Assembly: GCA_002205965.3 (NCBI GenBank)
Contig: NADL03000094.1
Location: 62,001-126,000, forward strand
Length of the DNA stretch: 64,000 nt
Direction of reading: 5' to 3'
DNA from: Kappaphycus alvarezii
Lineage: Eukaryota; Rhodophyta; Florideophyceae; Gigartinales; Solieriaceae
Shown: positions 39,600 to 50,399 of the stretch, piece after piece
Layout of the letters: each line of letters opens with the position of its first letter
Position numbering within the stretch: position 1 is the stretch's first letter
Program-made: the position numbers and the translations under genes
Notes under the pieces: generated by a model
The model's database searches: none
What the model was told of the DNA's origin: nothing
What the model saw: only the letters and a program-made list of their open reading frames with translations

Positions 39600-41510
39600 T
39601 GACACATCTACGGAAGACGTCAGACTTCGGTCACCGCAGACTGGTCCATTCAGGAACAGACAAAGCGCGTCAGCTTGAAACTCGTCAACATCAAGCCAGG
39701 AGAAGCATCTGAAGGTGGCCTCGCAACGTCCAATGAAATGGAGACAACTGCTGCTGAGGTCGAGCTACCGAATCGTCAACCTTCTGTTGAAGAACCTCGA
39801 GAAGAAGCCAATGGGATGGCCGGAGTAGGAGGGGTATGCAAAGAAGTGCATGGAAAAATTTGGACCAATCAGGAGGTAGTATTACCGTTGAATGGATCAA
39901 CGGCATATCGGCCATGGAAGGTAATTGGTCCAGCAGGGAACACGTACATACAAGGTCATACCGAGTATGAGAAGACCCGTATGATTTTTTCCTTTGCATG
40001 TTTCCCTATCGAACACCTTTCCACAATTACCGAACTTACAAACCGGAAACTCGCTAATGGTGGGCACATGCGTACGACAGCTGGTGAAATTCTAAAGTTT
40101 TTTGGAATTCTCATATTGCTATGCAGATTCGAGTTTACAAGCAGAAGGTCACTTTGGAGTACACAGTCTACATCCAAATACATTCCATTGGCGGCTTTTG
40201 GAAAAATCATTTCGAGGAACCGTTTCGAAGCACTGGTTTCATGTATTACATTCAGCCGCTACACTGAAACTGAAAGCACTGACAGAAGATGGTCTTTGGT
40301 CAGCGGATTCGTGGAGGCCATAAAACGGCATAGGAGGTCAAGTTTTTCGCCATCGGAGAGAATTTGCGTGGATGAAAGCATGTCACGCTGGTACGGAATG
40401 GGGGGGATTGGATGTCAGAAGGACTACCGCACTATGTCGCCATGGACCGTAAGCCTGAAAACGGATGTGAGATCAAGACTGCGTGCTGTGGTGTCAGTGG
40501 CATTGTATTGAGTTTGGAGATTGTTTTGTCAGCATCTGACTGCAGTAATCGGCGTTACGAGTCAAATTTCCCTCATGGTACTGCTGTTGTTCTTCGCCTT
40601 ACAGAGCCTTGGTTTCATTCGAATCGACTTGTCTGTGCAGACTCTGCATTTGCTTCCGTGGCCACAGCAAATGCGCTTTTTGAATATGGACTGAGGTTTA
40701 CAGGTGTCGTCAAGAATGCGACAAGGCAGTTTCCTATGTCATTTTTGTCAGGGCTGGAACTTTTCAGGCGCGGAGATCATATCTGTATGGTAAGTCCGAG
40801 GGCGGAAAGCCACCCTTCTATGATGGCCGATCTGTGATGTGGAAGAGACAGAAGATACTTTGTCAGCACTCCGGTACAACACTTCCGTCAGAGCCTATCA
40901 GAAGGTCTCGTTGGAGATCTGCTGGTAATGAAACGCTACTTGTGGAAATGGAAATTCCAGTTCCAGCGGTTGTCAGCACATATTATCAAACGTGCTCCCA
41001 GATTGACAGGCATAACAGATGCAGACAGATGATCTTGGATTGGAGAAGAAATTCGAAGTCAATGATTGGTCGTTGAGGGTTAATACATCTTTGCTTGCAA
41101 TTTGCATCGTTGACTCATGGCTGCTATACAAGGGTTTGATGGGTGCAAGAAATTGCATGTCTCAAAAAGATTTTTATGCAAAACTTGCAGAGCAACTCAT
41201 TGACAATTCATTTGATGCTATTGGCCTCCGCAGATCTGACATTGACGTTCCAGAGGATTCTGTTCCCTCATTGGCCTGCGGTACTGGAATCCACCTGGTG
41301 CCCACAGTGAAAAGGCGCAAAGGAGCCAATGGGGCCCCAACGAAAGCGGCGTTTCAAAGCAGATGCAAAATTTGCAAATCTGACAAGAAGTCCAAATTTC
41401 TCTGCTCTGAGTGCCTGAAACTGAACAAAGAGGTTTGGATATGCCATTCAGAGACAGGACGTAACTGCTTTCAAAATCACTTACGCGATGTCCACTTCTG
41501 TCATAATTAG
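39600..41510 (+). CDS. piggyBac transposase, split over four frames
   Basis: The protein is spread over frames 0 (to about 40395), 2 (to about 40785), 1 (to about 41030) and 0 again (to the TAG ending at 41510). DDE_Tnp_1_7 blocks are intact: first Asp in ICVDESMSRW (40371), second in VCADSAFASVATANAL (40640), and QIDRHNR (41005) as the third. The C-terminus has the cysteine-rich domain of the family (CKICKSDKKSKFLCSECL...CHSETGRNCF). Every frame step is -1. The first falls in a run of seven G; an eighth would restore the frame. No internal stop is found apart from those caused by the shifts, so the gene was recently functional or is intact in the organism. The N-terminal start is uncertain: 39675 is a TTG, and the same frame is open somewhat upstream. 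Confidence 0.8.
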
Positions 41511-41989
41511 AAGATGCTTTATACTACTCTATAGTGATGTTTACTTGTCTACGCTTACATTTTATGTAGGTTGAATGAGTAAAAATGAAAAAAATTGAGT
41601 CCTTGACTATAGCCGCCTACATTTCTGATTCGCGTCGTTCGACTTGCGGAATTAGCATACTTACCTATGGCGTTATTCCCCTTTATGAGTGATCAGTGAA
41701 TTAACCCCTCTGCTCATGTTCAAGTGGGCGCGCTAAGGCAAACTGAGGTAGCAGCTGTCGCAGAAATGTCGACCTTCCTGAAGGAAGTTTTTGCCCTCCT
41801 GTGGAGCGCAGCGAGTCGGACTCACGATTTCTTTGTTCATTCTTTACTTGAAGCCCATTAGGCCACAGCGGTTGTTGTGAATGAGGATGAAACTACTTCT
41901 TTTATAGTTAGGGGAAGTTATTTTTAGGGATTCAGCGTGCCAGTGCATAATTTTAATTAAAAAAATCTAGGTAATTTCGAACAATCATT

Positions 41990-42054
41990 TGTACTCATAT
42001 GAGTACATTACTGTACTCATATGAGTACATTTGCTTGTCCTTTGGACACTAGTG
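41990..42054 (-). repeat. Right terminal inverted repeat of piggyBac
   Basis: Reverse partner of the left end. It carries two ACTCATATGAGT palindromes instead of one, so the subterminal repeat was duplicated on this side. Confidence 0.75.
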
Positions 42055-42089
42055 TCCAATTGACCACTGCTGACGCCAACTGTGCAATA

Positions 42090-42335
42090 CTGTATTGCAC
42101 TGTACTGTACGCTACCCATACCCTCCGCACGCTTCTGTGCAACATTGTACAACCCATAAATATTTGCCACCACCCATCACTGCGTTGTCCGTAACCTTTT
42201 TCTTCGGGAAGAATGCATCGATACACTACGATAACGTAACATGTTACGTACAATTCAAATTCGATAACATTCCGTTCGATACTGTACGTGTACTCATCCA
42301 CCTGGGTACAGTAAGATCTGAAGTATGTACAGTAT
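42090..42335. repeat. Spacer repeat with EYPPH-type segment and GTAC palindromes
   Basis: Contains the third copy of the ATACCCTCCGCACGCTTCT repeat (42116-42173; compare 1073 and 2911) surrounded by GTACAGTA/TACTGTAC units. This combination is also seen near 2.9-3.3 kb, so the two may be parts of one repeat family. Confidence 0.5.
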
Positions 42336-42561
42336 CAAGACCTAACCGGGCCCTATGAGATGCTACTATACTCGAAATGACAGATGCGTAAAAATGTTAT
42401 TATTACTACTGTCTAGTCAGAACACCACACCGCAAAACCCATTTGAATAAAATAGACAATACCCACCTAGCAGAACGTTGGTAAATACATCTCGACGGGT
42501 GAACCTCGCCGTCCTCTCGAAATTGAAAGACCAGCTCCAGTACCACGCTACCCGCACAATC

Positions 42562-44064
42562 ATGCGTCGAAATTTTTTCATCTTGTGCCTCCTCCTTTCC
42601 ATCTTTCATTCGCCCAACAGCCTTCCCCCTCCCCAGATCTCGTCTCCATCCTCACCCCCAACTTTCTCACTGGCAACCAGGCCGCGCTAGCACTCTTCCC
42701 TCCCGACACTGGAAACCTCGAAACCCCCCTCATCATCCGCTCACTCTCCTTTTCGCCCTCTCCCGCTACGAGATTATCGCCGCCTGCCATCCCACCGCGC
42801 TGTCCTTCTTCGGCGTTAGGGACCCATCCTCCCCACCCTCTGCACCCCGTTGTCCCGCATCATCATCACCTCCTATATTAACCTCCGCCTTCATCAGCAA
42901 CAATTCCCCACCCTCGCACCCCCGTACTCCACGTTTCTCCTCCAACAAGGACTCACCCCCTTCAACACCTCCACCGATCCCACCACCGAAATCGGCTGGG
43001 CCAATCGAGTCGCCACACGTGCCAACAACTACTTCTCCTCCGACGGCTGGAACTCCCAAGGCGACACCCGCACTTTCTTCCGTCGCCCTACTTTGACCCA
43101 ACCTACCGTCCTCGCAACGCCCCCTTGACCCCACCCAACCAGCTCCCGCGCCCCCTCCGTTGGCAGCCCCTTACCCAACCACTCCCCAACAAACCCCGCC
43201 CCTATTTTTCACAAGTCCACATCGTCCCGCAGATCGCCTCCGTCACTCCGCTCACGCTCAATCCCACCGAGGCTCGCTGCCCGCCGCACCCGGTCCCCCT
43301 ACCGCTTCCCCAACCTTCGCCGACGCGTCAGCCGCGCCGACACCAACCGCCTCACAATCCTCATCTCGCAATACCTCAACATCTCCCAGCACCTCACCCC
43401 CACCGAACGCTTCGCCGCCTTCTGGTGGGATGACAAGGCAGCCTCACTCGGTATCTTCCGCCCGTTTTTGAGCCGCCAGCTCGGCCTCTCAGAGACACAA
43501 GACACCTTCCTTCGCATGGCCGAGCTTGCTGCCTCCTATGACGCTACCCTCCTCGTGTGGCGCGAGAAGCGACGCCACGACACCGTCCGTCCCACCACGA
43601 TCATTCGCCGTCTTCTTGCCGGCACTACAGTCCGGGTCTTTGTCGACCAGGTTGTTGGAGTTGCCAACGTTCCCGTGGAGGAGCTGGAGTCTCTAGTGCG
43701 CATCCAGCCGCACTCTGAGTTTCCTAGCGCCTCCGCTGCCATCTGTCGCGCCACGTTTGAAGCTATTGAATTTGGCTACCGCAAGCTGCTCGGTCCCGAC
43801 GTTGTTATTCCCGCCCTAGCTTTCCCCGCCCCGCCTGGTGCGTTTGGTATTGATGTGGGTGAGACTGTGTTTATTAATTTGACCCTCACCCAGGCGATCG
43901 AGGATTGCGGCCGCTCGCGCTTGTACGGAGGCGTGCACTTTGCTCCCGCCGTTACTTTTGGCGATCGCATTGGGAGGGGCGTGGGTCGTATCGCATATCG
44001 ACATGTGAATGAACTAGTCGAAGGGAGGGTGCCTGAGCACTGCCCGCATTGTGTAGACGTGTAG
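42562..44064 (+). CDS. Secreted vanadium-haloperoxidase/PAP2-like protein, frameshifted
   Basis: The ATG at 42562 gives a signal peptide (MRRNFFILCLLLSIFHS). Then come family blocks ACHPTALSFFGVRD, LTPFNTSTDPTTEIGWANRV, SDGWNSQGD, PYFDPTYRPRNAP, LRWQPLTQPL and FFAAFWWDDKAASLG-like segments. The PAP2/VHPO catalytic motifs are KRRHDTVRP (K-X6-RP, intact, 43567-43593), PSAS where PSGH is expected (43723-43734), and SRLYGGVHFAPA (S-R-X5-H kept, final Asp replaced by Ala, 43915-43950). Active relatives oxidise halides with vanadate and H2O2. Loss of the GH pair suggests altered or no haloperoxidase activity, though subfamilies lacking it may exist. Frames run 1-0-2-1-0-1 with steps near 42620, 42755, 42855, 43085 and 43275; the first four are -1. 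The last 260 codons are one open frame ending at the TAG. Confidence 0.7.
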
Positions 44065-44235
44065 GGCTTCGTATTGGGTAGGAACATCAGGGACTTGCAA
44101 TTGGGCTCTGCAGGGTTTGGAGCTGCACAGCTGCATCCGAGTAACTAGGGTTTTGCCAGTTTTAACCAGTTAAAAAATCTTCCTCTTTTCGTTTCCTCCA
44201 AACAACAAAGATGCTCGGATTTTTTTAATTCTTTC

Positions 44236-44589
44236 TTACTGACCTCCTGAAAACAAAACAAATTTTGTTTTCGCTCTTCTCGGTGCCTTCGTTACACTTG
44301 GTGCGGGCGCCAGACCTATGTCCAGGCGCGTGTCCTTGCGATGGAACAACCATGACTCAAGATCTCCCGCTGGACCATTGTTGTCGATGTCTATTTCGAG
44401 TAGCTTGTCGTCCCACGCCCCCAGCGAATATAGGACAACCAGGGAAAGGCGTGTAAAAACGGCTCTTTCACTCGAACAGGGTTCGTAAATTTCGATGTCT
44501 CTTACATTTTTCAATCCACCGTCTTTGTTACAATCTTCGAAGGAACGTGGTCTGCGCAGCCCTGTAAGTCCGTCGCCAGGTCTGTCCAA
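44236..44589 (-). CDS. Unrecognised 117-residue reading frame
   Basis: Convergent with the haloperoxidase-like gene, 172 bp from its stop. The frame begins MDRPGDGLTGLRRP and has a balanced composition (DNNGPAGDLESWLFHRKDTRLDIG) without low complexity. It has no signal peptide, membrane segment or known motif. It could be a small gene or a chance frame. Confidence 0.25.
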   Translation of the reverse strand: MDRPGDGLTGLRRPRSFEDCNKDGGLKNVRDIEIYEPCSSERAVFTRLSLVVLYSLGAWDDKLLEIDIDNNGPAGDLESWLFHRKDTRLDIGLAPAPSVTKAPRRAKTKFVLFSGGQ

Positions 44590-44599
44590 AGTTATCTTC

Positions 44600-45650
44600 G
44601 TTGTGGTTGTCGTAGTCTGTCAGCGGTCATGCTTACACTACAAAATTTTCAAGTTGTTTTGATCTTGTATTTAGATGGAGTAGGGAAAATTGGGGTGTTT
44701 TAATAATTGAAAAATAGGTTAGCCTATGTTCCAAGAGTAAAACTCTTAACCCTTCCACCCAGCACAAAATGATGTAAAAAAATTTATTCTTTGGATACTC
44801 TTATGCGGCTTCGATAAGTTGTACTTCCTAATGATTAGAGAAATACGATGTGTTTGTTTCCAAAGATGTCAACTCGGCCCTTCTTCTCGACCCATGCTAT
44901 CCAACATCATCAACTTCAGTAGAGGAACCGTTCTTTCAGGTGGAGCCTGTTTTTCAAGTCGTGGATGCCCTGGTCTGCAAGGCATTGTCAGTGGAATTTT
45001 CCTGGCTCCCCACTCTCTAGTTTCCCTTGTCCTTCCTTTTCCTCACAGTACCCTGGACCAACAGGCCTGCTGTTAACTCTCTATTCTTATCGATACCCTA
45101 TCGCTCGTTATCATTCGGTGACGAAAAGCCCTTGTCGTCTTCGGAAGCAGCGCCTATCAGATTCAACCCCGAAGGCGTCTATGAGCAGGCATCAACTGAG
45201 CACGGGTGAGGTTATTACGAACACAGATAAAGTAACGGGTTTGTATCTATAGGATCCATACTTTACCGTGCTAGAGAGGTGGTGGATGGACAGGGAATGG
45301 AGGTGGATGACGGCTCGTGGCTGTTGCATGTTATTTATTGTTTAAGATAGTTCAGTCAGCTTAAAGAAATGATCCTGCCTTCCAAGCATTAGATGAATAT
45401 ACCTTTTCTTCGTTGGGTAAAGTCTTCTTCTTCTTCGTTGGGGAGCCGACCCACCTAAACATATCGCTATTTTCGGTCGAATTTCCTGACTCTACCGGTC
45501 ATGGAATGTTGGGGCCCGTGAGTGGACCTATTTTGCACCTCAATGACACTTCAAATCGCAAAGAATCACAGGTCGTTAGAAAATCGTATTTTATGCAAAA
45601 AAGGAACGCGACAATCTAAAAAATGTACAGAACACAAACCCTAAAATTCT
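44600..45650. other. Spacer, no recognised gene
   Basis: A segment near 44707-44735 (ATTGAAAAATAGGTTAGCCTA) resembles 1942-1972 (ATTGAAAAGTTGGTTAGTCTA), a further small dispersed repeat. Open frames around 44.8-45.25 kb show no domain. Confidence 0.35.
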
Positions 45651-45654
45651 CCTT

Positions 45655-46440
45655 TTAAACATTTTTTAATGTCTTGCAAAAAACGGTCCTGCCTGTAAAA
45701 AGCGCCCCCTTCACAAACTTTTGTCTTCTTCATACCTGACCTCTGATTTTTCAAAACAACTATTCCCATGTATATTTTTAAGAACAAAACCTTGAAACGA
45801 CTTTCCCCTGCGAATCCAAATTAACTATACAAGCCCATTTTCCATTTGATCTTTGAGCATTTTGTTGCATATTTTTTCAAAAAAGTCTTTCGAATCGTAA
45901 TCTCCTTCGTTCTTCAAATTCAGTTCCGGTATTTTACCAAGCAGGTTATTTATTATTGTCATGGTTGAGTGCAACTTTAAAGCTGCGAAATAGCCGCGCA
46001 TCTTTTATTTTGCCCAGTGCAGTTAAACTATTCGGAGACATCGTCATGTTTAAAGCTCGACATCAACGTCGTTGAAACGAAACCCCTTACATCAACAATC
46101 CCATCTGCTCACTCCCTTTTGCCCTCACCATGACCAGCCTCCGCCAGTCCTTGACCACCTCCAAGGATTCCAGAGTCTACTTCCCTCTCAACACTTTGGC
46201 CTTGATGGCCAATGGACCAACTGAATATGATGATTACTATAGAAGAATGGACCAGGAATGAATTCAGGAGTGACTCCCCGGGTACTGCTTCGAGGAGGTA
46301 GAGGAGGCAGAGGAGAAGGTAGAGGAAGAGTAGGCAGACGAGCAGGTAGAAGAGGAGGAAGCTGATGATGACGTGGAAATATAGGAAGGTGCGGAGGACT
46401 AGTTATACCGGAGGAAGCTACTAGTGTACAACGATGAGGA
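45655..46440. repeat. Unclassified two-gene repeat, copy B (body)
   Basis: The left flank starts ACGGTCCTGCCTGTAAAAAG like copy A. The small minus-strand gene (46047-45840) begins MTMSPNSLTALGKIKDARLF and continues in another frame as NNLLGKIPELNLKNEGDYDS. The palindrome TCAACGTCGTTGA is at 46063-46075. The plus-strand acidic gene starts at 46130 (MTSLRQSLTTSKDS...LALMANGPTEYDDYYRRMDQE) and has stops. The body ends at 46440, where a tail in the opposite orientation begins. Confidence 0.55.
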
Positions 46441-46795
46441 AGCTACTCTGTGGTATAGTTGAACGAGCAAGAAGGATTATATATAAAAGAGAGTTGAGAG
46501 GGCTACAAGCAAGTATGAAAGGGGCAGGGTCTACCACTGATGCTATGGAGCAGCGTAGGAAAAAGGGTTCTTGGGTCTGAAGTTGACTCTCAACTCTCTA
46601 CTGCTCAGGACTTGGTTTGAAGTTGTCTGCCAACTTGGTTGACCTCCACAAGAGGAAGCAGTTTACTCAGCTTACATAGACTTTTGGGTACCACTAAAGT
46701 CTCAAACAAACATACTAATAACCATAAAATACATTCAAGGGAATCGTGTGAACCAGAGAGACTACTAGAAGATATTTCCTCAAGGTAAATATCTA
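46440..46795 (-). repeat. Right-hand tail of the two-gene repeat, inverted copy
   Basis: Read on the minus strand it matches the tails at 35.4, 60.05 and 62.3 kb: AAAAGTCTATGTAAGCTGAG, then GAGAGTTGAGAGTCAACTTC (self-complementary core GTTGA-GAG-TCAAC), then GACCCTGCCCCTTTCATACT. It directly abuts copy B body in the opposite orientation. Confidence 0.65.
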
Positions 46796-46859
46796 GGTGC
46801 CATACCTATGCCAGCCACCCATCGGCCAGGGGTGGGAATTAATGTGACCATTAAATAGC

Positions 46860-47470
46860 CCTCCAAAAGAGCACCAAATGATAAGGGTAAATTGTCGGGA
46901 GAATAGATACTCAGAACCAACTACCCCAAGAAGGAGGTGTTGCAAGCGAAAAAAAGTGCTACCATGGTATAGTTGAACGAGCAAGAAGGAGTGTATATGG
47001 AAGAGAGTTGAGAGGGCTACAAGCAAGTATGAAAGGGGCAGAGTCTACCACTGGTGCTCTGTGAGCAGCGTAGGAAAAAGGTTTCTTGGTCCGAAGTTGA
47101 CTCTCAACTTCCTAACTAGGGACTTGACTTGAAGTTGTCTGACAACTTGCTTGAACTCCACAGGAGGAAGCAGTTTATTCGGCCTATATAGACTTTTTGG
47201 GTATCCCTAAAGTCTCAAGAAAACATACTAAAAACCATAAAATGCATCAAATGGAATCGTGTGAACGAGAAAGAATAACAGCAGATACTATCAGGATAAA
47301 TATCTAGATTATTTCCTTCATATCTTAGATGACTTGGTGATGGTGAGGGAAGGACGGAGGTTGGTCATGTTAAGGGCTAAAAGAAGGGGTGAGCTGATGA
47401 GGTAGTTGATGGCGGGGGGTTGCCTCAACGACGTCGACTTCGAAGTTTAAATACTGGGACGTCTTCGAAA
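46860..47470 (-). repeat. Unclassified two-gene repeat, copy C (inverted, internally deleted)
   Basis: On the minus strand: a TATTTAAA box, the palindrome variant TCGACGTCGTTGA (47437-47425), the start MTNLRPSLTITKSS (ATG near 47370), then a direct jump to the tail (47320 to about 46860). The whole acidic coding part is missing. A deletion of this type can generate non-coding derivatives of the unit. Confidence 0.55.
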
Positions 47471-47699
47471 AGTATGTCGACCTTGGACGTGTACAGTAAT
47501 GACATCTATTAATGACACTGTGTCTTAAAATAAAAAATCAAATCATGAATTTTCCACACTCATCCAAATTAAAAATATCTTGCAAATTCAGGAACTGTAA
47601 AAAATATCTTGCAAATCCCGATACTGTATCCAAATTTGGTCCTCCTCTAGATTTTTTTCGTGTGCAAATTTTGCGCAGATCAATAGTTTGGAGCAAAAA

Positions 47700-47812
47700 T
47701 CTACGCCCCGCCATATGAGGACAAACCTCTTTATCATTTAAAAATGTCCTCATATGAGGACAAAGTGTGCCTCATATGAAGACAGTTCTATCGCGGATAG
47801 GCACTAGAGTCG
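47700..47812. repeat. CATATGAGGACA palindrome cluster, possible piggyBac-type end
   Basis: Three CATATGA palindromes in 70 bp (CATATGAGGAC, CTCATATGAGGAC, CTCATATGAAGAC) are followed by GGCACTAGAG. The layout recalls the piggyBac right end at 42.0 kb (palindromes, then GGACACTAGTG). It may be a diverged end or a MITE relic. No partner end was located. Confidence 0.35.
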
Positions 47813-48013
47813 CTTTCTATCCTCAGCCATATCAGCAATTCCAGACTGTACCCGCATTCGTCAGCTTGAAGACAAGGGCAAGTATGTCCTTTTGCGCATT
47901 CGCGTCACCGTTGCCAAGGACGCAAAGGGTGTGTTAGCCACCTTCATGGCCAGGAGGACACCAAGCCTACGCAGGAGCACTAATGCCAGTCCAGCAACAT
48001 CATTGTTGGCACC

Positions 48014-48620
48014 TTGAGCGATCAAGTCCTCCGCGTAGCCGGGTCCTTCATCGGGATGCCGAAGGAAATGTTGAACAAATTGGACAGTCGTTACAGCTCC
48101 AAGTTCACCGCATCCAAGATTACGAAAATGTCCAAGTTGGTCTCACTGCTCTGCAGTAGTCTAAATGGCAATATCTCCTCACATGTGGACAAAATAGGGG
48201 GACGCATTGAACAGCTCAAAGGCATGGTAATGACCATTGACGATGCCATCTTGGTCGGTATTTTGGTCGCATCAATGAGCGTGGATGATTAATACCCGTC
48301 ACTGCTTCTAGTAAAATCCTGGCCGGATCGGACGTGAGTTGGAAAGAAGTGGCTTATCGTTTCATCGAAGAAGCCAAATCCCTTTTGTCCAAAAATGGGT
48401 CGCCCAACAAAGGGCCAGCATCGCTAACTTCTCATCGTGCCAACTTTGAGGAAAGATCAACCATTGGATGAAAAACTGCTTTCTTAACCCGCTCTGGAAA
48501 AAATACAAGTTCAGGTTCGATGAGGATGAGTTGTCCAAATGCTCTGCACAACTTCTCATTCGTCCAAGAATGTTCGTCGTTGTAACAAATCCAAGAAGAG
48601 AAACCAGTCAACTGGGGCAA
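48014..48620 (+). pseudogene. Copia Gag relic
   Basis: The UBN2-type Gag core is readable over 48014-48292 (LNKLDSRYSSKFTASKITKMSKLVSLLCSSLNGNISSHVDKIGGRIEQLKGM...AILVGILVAS). It continues in the next frame (ILAGSDVSWKEVAYRFIEEAKSLL). A zinc-knuckle remnant may lie near 48570-48620. Upstream N-terminal sequence (IRQLEDKGKYVLLRIRVTVAKDAKGVLA) begins near 47855. Confidence 0.6.
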
Positions 48621-48720
48621 TTACAGTGTTAGTGCTGCATTTGGCCGTCATGAGAACGTCGATGTTCCTCGCAACGCTGGTAGAATGATGCTTTACAGTG
48701 GAAAGACAGCGCATATAACG

Positions 48721-49440
48721 ACATACGTTTACCTAGTGACGGAAAAGAAACCTCATGATGTTCCCATTATGTCAAGCGATGAGTCCCCAGTACGGTCAAG
48801 ATAGTGAGATACTCGCAAGGTTAACTTCATTGCCGAGAACGGAACGAGGAAAATTAGTTTGTCTAATACCTCAGTTGTATCTGATGCCGGCCTCAGCCTC
48901 CTCTCGGTTCTTGCCTTGACCAAGAAGGACATAGGCATATTTTTCATGCCCTGTTTTTCGGTATTAAATATCTACGAGACGATATGTCCACAGTAGGGTA
49001 CGCTCAACAGTACCGAAATGAACTTTATTTTACTCGTGACGACGGACAGACGCCTCCGCCCACGGTTTTCTACAAAGAGAGGGTAATACCGTTGAGATCA
49101 TGACAACGCCCGTAATTTGAACCACTAAGGATCAGCACGCAAACGCTTCTGACCAAGCAGAACGTGGTACGGAATCTGAAAACACAGTAGAACAATCCCA
49201 AGCCAAATATGTACAGACAGAGACGAACATTACAGGGTGAGGACGACCTCAAATCGTCTGGTATATCTAATGGAGCTAGTAGCATACCGACCTATAAGTA
49301 AAATTCTGAAGAGAGCTGAAAACTCCGTTTTGGTCACGACTTACCAGTACTGACCATTAGAGGGCAAATCAGTAAAGGTCTACTACCTCATATCTCATGC
49401 CCATCGGCGAAATGCAAGATCCGCTTTAAAGGAAATTTTA
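48721..49440 (+). pseudogene. Copia protease/GAG-pre-integrase relic
   Basis: The frame KVNFIAENGTRKISLSNTSVVSDAGLSLLSVLALTKKDIGIFFM is the classic second half of copia protease (the 'adntLLvPglxxNLLSV' block). A pre-integrase CPSAKCKIRFKGN block precedes the chromovirus insertion at 49440. Stops interrupt it. Confidence 0.6.
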
Positions 49441-49796
49441 TTAAACAATCTAGTGTTTACTAGAATGTTATGGACGCCTCTTGAGATATGCCAGCAATGC
49501 TATTTAGCGTGGCATTTTTATTTTGCGTGTAGAATTTTATTATGCATTGCTGTAATGCATCTAGACGTTTCGGATTAGTGTTCTAGAGTATTTTAGAGCA
49601 CATTAGACGCGTCCAGTTAGTTTATTTGTAATGTGTGTTTTTACACCCATTGAGGGGGGTACAAAGCACTATATAAGAGGTCGTAGATGCCGAGTAGCGG
49701 CAGGAACAACCAACAAACATTTTTCAACATCGATCAAAGTCAACATCTGAGTTTATTTCAACTGTCTTCCTTTGCCCCAACTACTCTTTCGTTTCA
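49441..49796 (+). repeat. 5' LTR of the chromovirus
   Basis: Matches 54956-55309 with two changes at the outer end and a short indel near GGAACAACCAACAAAC. TATA box CTATATAAG at 49669-49677, about 120 bp before the LTR end. Confidence 0.93.
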
Positions 49797-49797
49797 C

Positions 49798-49811
49798 TGG
49801 TAGCATCGCCC
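49798..49811 (+). other. Chromovirus primer-binding site (initiator tRNA-Met type)
   Basis: TGGTAGCATCGCCC starts one base after the LTR end (TTTCA-C-TGG). The first 12 bases equal those of the copia PBS at 6073. Confidence 0.75.
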
Positions 49812-50399
49812 AGTTGGCCGAAGGAGATCAGTTAGTACCACGACTGTGGGCTGGAGTGCCAGTCGTTGGTAAGCACCACCTGTGGGCTGGAGTGCCAGGT
49901 GCGTGCAAGTAGTCCAGTTCTGCAGGGAGAACTAGATAGGCTGCTAGGTATCTTCGATATCTTCGCCTACTTTGATTTTGGTTATTCTGCGCCGAGTCGC
50001 CTACGTATTCTCAAATAATCCTCTCGACTATTGGCTGTTAGCTAGGTCGACCGACTGGGACAAGGATTCGAGTAACGCGCTCTAGGTTTGATCAGGTAGG
50101 AGCAACCTCATTTGGGTAGTGGGGAAAGAACTTAGGTTCTGTGATTGAGAAGTATCTTTTGGTCGGCTCGAGATCTTTTCTTATAGGGTAAGGACACCGA
50201 AGGGTCTTTAACAAAAGACTGGTGGGGATATCCCGAACAGATATAGATCACCGTAACTCCCGGGTGTGGGTTACGAAGAGTTTGTATCACTCTCTTGCGG
50301 GAAGAGGACCCGTCGCCAAGGGACGGCTCCCTAAAGTATCAAGTGGATAATAAGTCAAGAGAGAAAAATTGAATAGAAGAAGAAAAAAGGTTGTGAAAA
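49812..50399 (+). other. Chromovirus leader
   Basis: A 588-bp untranslated leader with a short internal repeat (GTGGGCTGGAGTGCCAG at 49846-49862 and again near 49873-49890). It probably carries packaging signals. No reading frame of note. Confidence 0.5.

Larger units (their letters stand above)
39240..42054 (+). mobile_element. piggyBac-type DNA transposon
   Basis: Ends are inverted repeats. The left end is CCCTAGTGTCCAGAGGACAA (39240-39259) and the right end read on the minus strand is CACTAGTGTCCAAAGGACAA (from 42054). Just inside each end is the palindrome TACTCATATGAGT: once at the left (39262-39274) and twice at the right (about 41993-42028). AATT occurs just outside both ends (39234-39237, 42058-42061) where piggyBac normally leaves TTAA. 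The element encodes a recognisable piggyBac transposase. Confidence 0.8.
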
